Positions 56,224-64,000 of a stretch of 64,000 nucleotides of DNA are shown one piece after another. The DNA lies in contig JBAJFE010000005.1 in assembly GCA_037903355.1 (NCBI GenBank), forward strand, positions 1,550,001 through 1,614,000, given 5' to 3'. Within the stretch, counting starts at the first letter, position 1. Every line of letters starts with the position of its first letter. The notes beneath the pieces are model-generated. The model searched no databases. It saw only the letters and a list, made by a program, of their open reading frames with translations, and was not told where the DNA came from. The DNA comes from Trichuris trichiura (taxonomy: Eukaryota > Nematoda > Enoplea > Trichinellida > Trichuridae). The translations under genes and the position numbers were made by a program.

Positions 56224-56340
56224 TGGAACAACGCGCGAAGAAGTGAGAAAAGCTTTACAAACCTTTTAAACTGTTCAACATTGCCCCATTTCGACAACGG
56301 TGCGAATGGCATTATCAGCAAAAGCGTTGTCATGTTTACA

Positions 56341-56370
56341 TTTGCATCACTTTACTCGTAGTGATGCAAA
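56341..56370. promoter_or_regulatory. Palindrome of two TGATGCAAA sites upstream of SCAP
   Basis: TTTGCATCACT (56341-56351) and AGTGATGCAAA (56360-56370) are exact reverse complements with an 8-nt spacer; weaker pairing extends to flanking GTTTA/TAAAC. Each arm contains TGATGCAAA, which fits the C/EBP-ATF composite element consensus TGATGNAAN. It lies about 120 bp before the SCAP start and 85 bp after the UQCC1 stop. A regulatory role is inference; a 3'-end hairpin for UQCC1 is the alternative. Confidence 0.45.
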
Positions 56371-56453
56371 AGTGATAAACATCGAAGAGAGAGCAAACAA
56401 CCGAAAAACTAAAGCAACAGTAAAAATATGGCCCCAAATGGGCTCTTAGTTGT

Positions 56454-58598
56454 TCACAACGTTTGCCATTCCTTCACTCCTTCCGAAAGCATCACTTCGG
56501 CCGCGATTCTATGCAAAACACGAGCCTACAACAACAAGTTGCAATTGGATATGCGTAAAATGGAAAAGGAAAAAAAAGTCACTTGAAAACGGACGTAACG
56601 GACCAGACTGCTCAACACTACCGGATCGTCCAGCTCGCGATTGTACATATTTCGCCATAGGGCCCCCGCAAGAGTTTTATCATCTCCGAGAATGCCCTGA
56701 AAAGGTTGTTTTATGCTAAAAACTTGGCGACCAATTGCTCACCTCGTCGTATTCGCAGAAACTGATCAACAAAAGACCGTAGCATTGACCCAGCGTTTCT
56801 CGTCTTTTCACCGATATTGAAGGTGAAATTCGCTGAAAATATCCCATTTCTGATGTACGTATAGAATCTTATATAAGAAAAGTTTAACTTTTACGTTGGA
56901 ATGTAAAGGAACAAAGATAGGCGCCAACAGCATCATATGCTTCAAGCTTACAAAGATACCGAAAAGTGTAGATTAATAGTTTTGATGTTTGTTCCGTTTG
57001 TTCGATGCTGATTGGCGTGGAAGTCTTCTACTACTACGCATACAAAGCATTTAGTAATGGTTATTTATGCAGTCCACTGTGAGAAAGAACAATAATCGGG
57101 TGCGTCATATCCTCAAAGATCTAAGCACTTTTCAAAATTTACATACAAAGTTTTTCGTTTTCGAAAATCGCCGAAATATATCGTTCACTTCGCGTGTAGC
57201 AGCTTTAAGAGTAAAGCCAACGTTAGCGTTCACGTTTTCCTTATTAATTACATACGAATTTGCAAAGGTTTAATAGAAATTTAAAAAATCGCAAAACTAA
57301 ATGTCGGAAAGCGAGTCGGCAGTTAAGTAACATTTGTTAGGGCAAAGAAATGAGAAGCAGTCGTTCGCATAGTGACTTGAACACTATAATTACTGAGCGT
57401 CGCATTTCACTTCTGAACTTTTTTTGGATCGCGCCCAGCGTGTACCGTAGGTGGAATTACAATCAAGTTCAGATAGCCCTAAGCAAAACATGTAGGCTAC
57501 ACGCGGCTACTTAGACAAACAGTACCTGATTTTATTTTCACCTACAGTACACATTCAACATTTAACGGAAGAGATATTTACTTTTGTTTTTACGATGCAG
57601 TAGGCAACCACATCATTTTAGAGTTCTCCGTGATTACTTTTCGGGCAGTTTTGTGACTTGAGGGTGTTACCAATTTCTAGAGGGCAAAAATGTTGTCTAA
57701 TCGTGAGAGAAAGGCACTGGAAATTAGAATAGTAGAAAAACCGGCGCTAAAAGGGTTTAAAAAGCAATGGGAGATAGGAGCGGGAAGGAAAGTACTTGAA
57801 AATCGCAGCGCAACAGGCGTACTGTACGTTTTAGCGCTTTTTCGCTTCGTTTGGGCAGTCATTGAAGCTAGTTTGACGAAACTACTCAACGGTATACTTA
57901 CTTTTAGCTGTAGGAATCGCCCGTCGACGTCATCCCATAAACAATAGACCATTTCCTGCTTGACGACCGACTGAACTGCTGCAGTGCCACTTAAACGCAG
58001 AAGAACCAACCTAAGAGGAGACGCAATGGAAGATAATAAACGGTCGAGTAGGAGAAGCCAACCATATATGAAGCACAGTGATTTTGAACCACGACATGAA
58101 CGTGTCTTCCATGTGGTACTCTGCCAACAGAAACGTCGAACCGAAACAACCAAGAATGGCAAGCTTAGCAGATTTTTACTTTCAATGAAATTCAAGTAGT
58201 CAACACCGTTTGCGCATTGGAGGTACAACTTGGCGGCAGCTTCTACCAAATCCTACAAAGTATTCTTGACGCATTCGCCAAAAGTCAATTCTTACGTTCC
58301 AACCACGTCCGTTCCAGCGTCACCGGTCCGTCCTTCCCTGACCGTCCTAATGGGACTACCTTTTCCGAGCAGACCAAGCATCCATTTCAAAATGTTCCGC
58401 CTTTTCAAAGTTGCGTGAAGTTGGCCGGTAGGCAACGTACTTCCGCGCTTCACCTGCGCGACAACGCTTTCCGCATATTCAGCTCGTAATTTATGCTCGC
58501 CTTACCTGTACTGTTGGCGGAAGCGGAACGGCAATACTTCCTACCACTCTATAAGCGTTGGTTCGGTTGAAAAACAGGCAAAGCTGGCGGCAATGCAT
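56454..58598 (-). CDS. UQCC1: Ubiquinol-cytochrome c reductase complex assembly factor 1 (Cbp3 family)
   Basis: UQCC1/Cbp3 assists cytochrome b synthesis and complex III assembly in mitochondria. The start at 58598 gives MHCRQLCLFFNRTNAYRVVG, a plausible targeting peptide, spliced to VKRGSTLPTGQLHATLKRRN. Next come LVEAAAKLYLQCANGVDYLN with NFIE, then KYHMEDTFMSWFKITVLHIW (human MPDTFNSWFLITLLHVW), VVKQEMVYCLWDDVDGRFLQ (human HFMWEDVQQR), a 1.07-kb intron (56836-57904), RRETLGQCYGLLLISFCEYD, EGILGDDKTLAGALWRNMYN (human EGILSDDHGLAAALWRTFFN), DPVVLSSLVRYVRFQ, and ARVLHRIAAEVMLSEGVKEW before TGA. One junction (VVGT to DLVEA) did not fit phase and needs checking. SCAP starts 230 bp downstream on the same strand. 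Confidence 0.82.
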
Positions 58599-61251
58599 AC
58601 CAGGTTTACTGTATGATACGCAGGTAACTTTTACTCTCCCTTTCCAGTTATGCGTAACTTCCCCGCAACGTGACAGCGTAATAACATTTCGCCTTTTTGT
58701 TGAATTTTGCATATTTTAAATAGTAGACTGGTAGCTAGTAGCATTAGTTATTTAGTATTGCATACAATTTTGCTTATTCCGCTTTGCGTTGAAATGAACT
58801 TTAATCTCTTACGCTCCAATCAATTAATATCTGCTCTTTTCCAAACCGAATGTGTTCCGATTGCTCAAAAAACTTTACGCTAGAAGTGGCGGTTCTAAGT
58901 TAACCATTGTTGGAATGGCGATAAGTTTGTAATCAAACGATGTAGGCGGTTATGGGACATCTGTTGCTGTGTAATAATTTTGAAACTTGAGCCGCTCGAT
59001 GAAGCAACGGCGCAACGTGCATTATTCCTTGATTCGTCGATTGTTATATCAGGAATCATTGGATAACAGTTTCCTAAAAGGGCCTTCTCAAAGATGAGAC
59101 TACTTTTAACGATTGACAAGTTTATACAGGCGTTTTGTTTAGTATGGGAAAATGTAAGTGCGCGAAGCCTCTCCCTCCCTCCCATCCTCTATTTCTCTCT
59201 GGATTGCTTGCTAGCACAACAAGAGGAAGACAGCTGTCGTCGTTTACTACTTGGGCGAATGCGTTGCTGGCCGATAAATTCTTTCTAGTTTTCCGGCTCT
59301 CCCTCGCAGCGCCTCTATACCGTCTTCGCGTCATAGCGAAGGGGATCCACTTGCCAGCTTGGCGACAGCTTGCGGTGGCTTGTTGGTGTACACTCGACAG
59401 CGGTGACGAAACGCGCCCAATCGAAGTAGCCATGGTCGGCTGTAAACTGCCGAACGACGACTGCTTCGTTGCTCGTAGGTTTTTTGAGCAAAACTTTTAA
59501 CTTTTGTTGCTTCCTACGGCTTTCAATTCGAACGACGGAAAACCGGCTGCTCCTATCACTGGTAACTTTGAATGACGAAAGGGACGAAAGGCCCTCTATT
59601 TTTCTTGTCGTATAGCTGTGTGCTCGTTGCATCCAATACGAAAGTACAACGCATAAGCAGATTTTTCCCAACGTTGAGGCTTAGCCGGGCTTCAATAGTA
59701 TTAGTCAAATGACTGCGCTGGTCGGTGGATCGACTAGTCAACAAAGTAAGTGGACGTTTTCTCGCTTTTCCACTAATTTAATATATATATACAAACACTT
59801 GAAGAGGTAATGAGCTAAAGCACTTGAAATTCTTGTAATTAAGTAGTCAGTATTGTTGTCAAGCTGCAAAAGTTGGGATATGTGCCGTCAGCCGGCCAGC
59901 TGTTATTACGTATGCTCGAATGCGTAAACAATAACTCGGCGTCAGCATCTCCTATCCAATTACGCGTTAACGCTTCAACATAGTAGCTTTGAATCTAATC
60001 TATCGAATTTCCGGATCAGACTTTCATCAGCAATAGTTATAGAATTATTTTTTTCTTCTTTCAGTCGAAATCCACACCTGTTCGTTTTTGAATTTCCAAT
60101 TGCTTTCCAGTTCAAGCGTTCGATCTTGTCTCGCCAAAACATCCATATTCAAATTTTTGCCGAGTAGATAAGCAACTTTGTACGAAGTATTGTTGAGGCT
60201 TTGGTTCGATCGTAGCGACGAATGTTTGTCCGTTGTTTGGCAGTGTCGCCTGAAGCTGTCAACGCCTTGTTTACCAGATACTCAAGTATAGCGCAAACGA
60301 CTGGTTCCCAACAGCTTAAGTTTAATGGATTCAACGGGAAAAGTTTCATTTCTTTTCTCGTTGCCCGCTCGACCACGACCGGAGTTCTAATAAAAGCAGC
60401 GCGCCTTTTATTCCTTAAGACACCTGTTTTGTATTTCCTTTTTTTTATTTCCCACCGCTACGTTCAAGTGCTGTAAGGTTTCGATCAAACTCAGCTCGTG
60501 GAATCGTACCTGTCACTTTGCTAGCCTGCTTATCCAGCTTGAAAAGTGGAAATATCTTTTTGCTCGTTGCGTAGCAGTATTTTCTTTTGTTTATCATCGC
60601 AGCTGGCTGGCCGCTCCGCTGACGCAGCTGTTTCGCGCAGTGGACTAAGACTTCACTTATTTTCTTTCGGCAACGAAATCGTTTCTTTATTCGAGCTTCG
60701 TATGTCCGCTTGGCTCTAAGGGTAAGCGGGAGCAACTGACCACGGTTCACTTGAAAAAGTTTTTAAAATTCCACCTCCTTCAGGCCATACTATCAAATTG
60801 CTTGTTGTGATATTATTTGTTTTTGTCAGTTAGCGATTATCTTATTTTTGTTATAGAAAACATGCTGCCGCCTTTGAATATTTTGTTTTCAAGATTGCGT
60901 CGTTATCAGTGAAAACTTTGCTACAATTTTAAAATACGTACCGTAGAATGCGGCGTTTTTTTTTGTAACTGAAATCTAGGCTTCCATTGATCGGTGTAGG
61001 CCCTTTCGCTTCTTTCAACTCGAGCCAACCGCGTTTTTGTATGGTACCTGAAAATCGACGAGAATTAGCGCGCGCTTGAGGTCCACGCAAAGCCAAACTT
61101 CGCTCTTCTGTCGTTTGCGTTCATTTCAACCTCAGTTGAGCACAACTCGTCGTCCAAGGCGGACTAATAAGATTTTCAAAGTTTAAAAAATTGCTGCTCT
61201 ATTTATAAATAATCTATTTTTTCAGACGGTGTTGTACGGAACGCTTGGCAA
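58599..61251. other. Gene-poor gap, UQCC1 to ASPH
   Basis: About 2.65 kb between divergent starts. Minus frames at 58895-59185, 59315-59671 and 60445-60750 (101 codons, very basic, from MNRGQLLPLTLRAKRTYEAR) are open, but no family is recognised. An AG acceptor-like TTTTTTCAG lies at 61217-61225, 27 nt before the ASPH ATG, suggesting a leader intron or a trans-splice site. Confidence 0.4.
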
Positions 61252-64000
61252 ATGGCAAGCCGTCCCGCTCGTGCCGACTATTCGGTCACCGATGGCGGAT
61301 GGAAATACTTCTTTTGCGTTATGATCTTTTTGGGCATTGTTACCTCATTTCTTACGATGCTATCGAGCAATCGTAAATCGTCTTTTGACGCGACTAGCGT
61401 AGGTAAGCGATTGTTGACGTCATGAGTTGGCAATCATTTTCCCTCGTGCAACAGATGAACCTCTTAGAGAAGGTCTCGACAATGCGCTGCCAAAGGAAGA
61501 GAAGACAGCTGAAGATGAGGAAGCTATGCGTTTGCGACAACTGTCTCAGCGGGCTAAGCTCAAAGAGAATAATAACGACAATTCTGATCGAAAGCATCAG
61601 GATGATTCTGTTCAAGGTACAGACGAAGCCGACAAGGAACCACCGACGACATCTGCAACTTGGTCAAGCGAAGCTGACATGACTAAAAGTTCGATAGTCG
61701 ACAGAGGTACAGACAAAACCGTATCAACAACAGAACACGTCACTGTTCGAACGATACGAAAAAAAGGTGTTGAATTGCCTAATGAACAAGAGCAATCCTC
61801 TTTCGATGATAAGCCACCAACTGAGGAGATGGAAAGTGGCAAACAGCCATCAAAACAACATAAGCCGACTCAGCAGTTGAGAAAGATGGATCAGCGTACG
61901 ATAAGGACTTTCAAAACTAAAAATGGTCAATCTGTCAATGGTCCTCAAAGCTTTGACCGCAGAGCTCCTTCCTCGTTGCAACAGTCGCCACTGAAGGTGA
62001 GAGTCATTCGAACAAAAGGAAAACGCGTTGAACAAGTAGACGTTCCTGTGGAAACACCACCCTCCGTGACCCCGGATAAAGTTGACGAACGTAGGGAATT
62101 TTTGGACATCTCGCAAACAGGGCATAAAGTGTTGACTGTGCGATACGTCAGGATAAAGCCTGGCGCTGAATCCGTGGTCGACCAGGCGGAATTGCCCTTG
62201 GCAGCCGGCGGGGCGCAGGACCATTCGTCGCAACAAGTCTTATCCATAAGATATAGACGAATAAAGGCCAAAGACCATAAAAGTCAAAAGTTCGAGGAAT
62301 GGAAGGTGCTAATACCAAAAGTGTCGCTCAATTCGGCCGGCATGGGATCAGCTTTGGCCAAAAATGACGCACTGACTATGAAGATCACTGTTTTACCGGA
62401 AAAGGTGGATGCCTTAGAAGAGCGAACAGTCCAGCTGCCATCGCTGAAGCATTCCGTTACTAACCAATTGGATTTTCGAATCCGAGGTCGACTTGAGCTC
62501 GCTGACCGTTTGCTTAGCGAAGTATTGTAGTTGCTCGAAATTGTTTGTCAACGTCAACTTACTTTGCGTTATTGGTTGCTAGCGGCGTTTGGAAGAGAGC
62601 CTGCACGAATTCGAGTCCATTTTGCGCGGATATCCGACCAGTCCACGCAGCCGCTACGGCAAAGCTGTTAGTCTCGATCTTCTGTCCGATTCAAATCAGT
62701 CCAACGATATACTGGAGCGCGCCATTTACGCTTACGAAGCGGTAAGCAACATTTCTTACTGTATCTTATTTTAAAAATTTAAAAATAATTTTCAGGTAAT
62801 AAACTTACCGAACGTACCGGATGAACTTTTGAAAATGGCCGTGCATCGATTGGTCGAAAGGTGCAGGTTTCGAGGTCGGACAATGCTTGCGCTGTTGCTA
62901 AACCAACGTCGGTGCATAGTTGTGCCATATTTTTTTTTAGGATGGTTCGACAAAGCGATCAAAGCGCAGGTTCGCTTGCTGGAAAAGCATCCGAAGGATA
63001 CGAGTTTGCTTAACGATTTCGCCATCACACTTTTGATGATGAATCGTTACGACGATGCGAAACGCGTATTTTTGTCGGTAAGTATATAATTTGCGTTGTA
63101 GGTTTTCTTTGGCCATTCGCGCGCAGGTATTGGACAAGGAGTCGACAAATGCCGAAGCTCTTCTCTACTATGGTTACATATTGAAAACTGTAGACGAAGA
63201 GCACGAAAAGGCAATTCATTTTATGGCTCGAGGACTCGCTTTGGGCGTGCAGATAAAAAGGGCGGCTCGATTTGTTGTCCACTTGGGCGACGCGCTGTAC
63301 AGATTGAATAGGACAGAGGAAGTATGAACATTTTGTCCATTCAGCCATGGCAGCTGACCGCTGTGGTAACATTGCAGGCATATGAGCTGTACGACGAGGC
63401 ATCGAGGCATGGGATATTTTTAAATCGTTATCAACGTTCCATGTACAATGTTGGTGAACTGACCGCCAAACCATGGTGGATAATGTCGCAGACAAATTGT
63501 AATCAACAATTGAAGGTAAGAGGCAATGTTATTTTTGCTGAGCACGTTGACGATCGATAGAAATTCGAACGAGACTGGCGGTTGATAAGGGAAGAAAGCC
63601 TTCGGGTATGGAATGCGAAAAGCTCAGCTTTTGAACGAGTCGAACCGTACGTAGAAGCGGGCGATCAAAAGCAGATGACCCTTTTCTTTCCGTCCGGCGC
63701 TATGCACGAGAAAAACTGCGCTCTTGTGCCAAAGATATGCGAAATCATAGCTTCCATTTCTGTCCCAGAATCCGGATGCCGAACAGCCGAAGTATGAAAG
63801 CTGTTCAATAACTTGGAGAGGGATAGAATGGGATAGTTTAATTTCAGGCTCGTTTGGTGGCTACATACGCTGGGACGGAAACGTGGCCACATTGTGCCTT
63901 CACGAATTGTTACCTTACTGCCATATTGGGAGTAGCGGTGCCACACGGTAGTTGGCTTCGAGTGCACAATGAGACGAGACCACTAATTCTTGGCCGACTG
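61252..64000 (+). CDS. ASPH: Aspartyl/asparaginyl beta-hydroxylase (3' end outside window)
   Basis: ASPH is an ER type II membrane dioxygenase that hydroxylates Asp/Asn in EGF-like domains. The start MASRPARADYSVTDGG precedes the anchor WKYFFCVMIFLGIVTSFLTM (human FFTWFMVIALLGVWTSV). A charged luminal stalk of about 360 residues follows, with imperfect VRxIRxK repeats. The TPR region comes next: RLEESLHEFESILRGYPTSP, AVINLPNVPDELLKMAVHRL, GWFDKAIKAQVRLLEKHPKD, TSLLNDFAITLLMMNRYDDA. Then TAKPWWIMSQTNCNQQLKKF, ERDWRLIREESLRVWNAKS, and the catalytic start ATYAGTETWPHCAFTNCYLT with HGSWLRVHNETRP (human HPGTHVWPHTGPTNCRL, CANETKTW). The His of WPH, the first iron ligand, is present; the second His is beyond the window. 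Confidence 0.92.

Noticed and set aside
57677..58249. A 190-codon uninterrupted minus-strand open frame
   Set aside because: It runs through introns of UQCC1. The conserved UQCC1 segments (KYHMEDTFMSWF, CLWDDVDGRF) require a splice into a different frame, so the single long frame is not the protein.
59122..59671. Overlapping minus and plus frames of 103-121 codons
   Set aside because: They overlap on both strands with no recognisable motif, typical of stop-poor DNA.
60445..60750. Very basic 101-codon minus frame, ribosomal-protein-like in composition
   Set aside because: No ribosomal protein family signature could be recognised, and no introns or neighbours support it.

Overview
The window is metazoan nuclear DNA: many short spliced genes on both strands (about one per 3 kb), introns mostly of 40-60 nt with loosely conserved acceptors, and clear animal orthologues throughout. 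The short introns, an NRF-6-type acyltransferase and a secreted WAP/TIL cysteine-rich protein suggest a nematode. The moderate GC content and lack of a strict TTTTCAG acceptor make a clade I (Trichuris/Trichinella-like) species my best guess, which is inference only. No bacterial, viral or CRISPR features were seen.

Layout. 1-332: 3' end of a membrane protein. 1348-4795: COPB1 (COPI coat). 5172-7202 (-): DNAJC3/P58IPK, preceded on the same strand by CTF8 (7491-7935). 9684-12389 (+): a tight row of ATMIN/ASCIZ, MESD and MRPS28. 13733-14894: secreted WAP/TIL protein. 15630-20801: NRF-6-like acyltransferase carrying a 2 kb satellite array in one intron. 20994-23925 (-): pinin, head to head with SCFD1/SLY1 (24766-27913). 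28168-30614 (-): an ELM2-SANT corepressor of the MIDEAS/TRERF1/SAEG-1 type. 31540-32630: tetraspanin. 34979-36127: MECR. 36348-36923 (-): POLR2D, divergent from SART1 (37435-40643). 43273-45766: CCT3. 48602-50571 (-): NASP. 52438-56223 (-): SCAP, with UQCC1 (56454-58598) just upstream on the same strand. 61252-64000: ASPH, cut by the window edge.

The genes are mainly housekeeping: early secretory traffic and ER function (COPB1, SCFD1, SCAP, DNAJC3, MESD, ASPH), nuclear gene expression (POLR2D, SART1, pinin, MIDEAS-like, ATMIN, NASP, CTF8), mitochondria (MRPS28, MECR, UQCC1) and cytosolic folding (CCT3). They are not one pathway.

The least explained parts are the non-coding ones: three related copies of a dispersed repeat (about 33.6, 41.8 and 46.9 kb) lying in the largest gene-free gaps, the higher-order satellite inside the acyltransferase intron, a recurrent TACTGTA/TACAGTA heptamer close to several start codons, and a palindrome between UQCC1 and SCAP. 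No convincing tRNA, rRNA or intact transposon was found.
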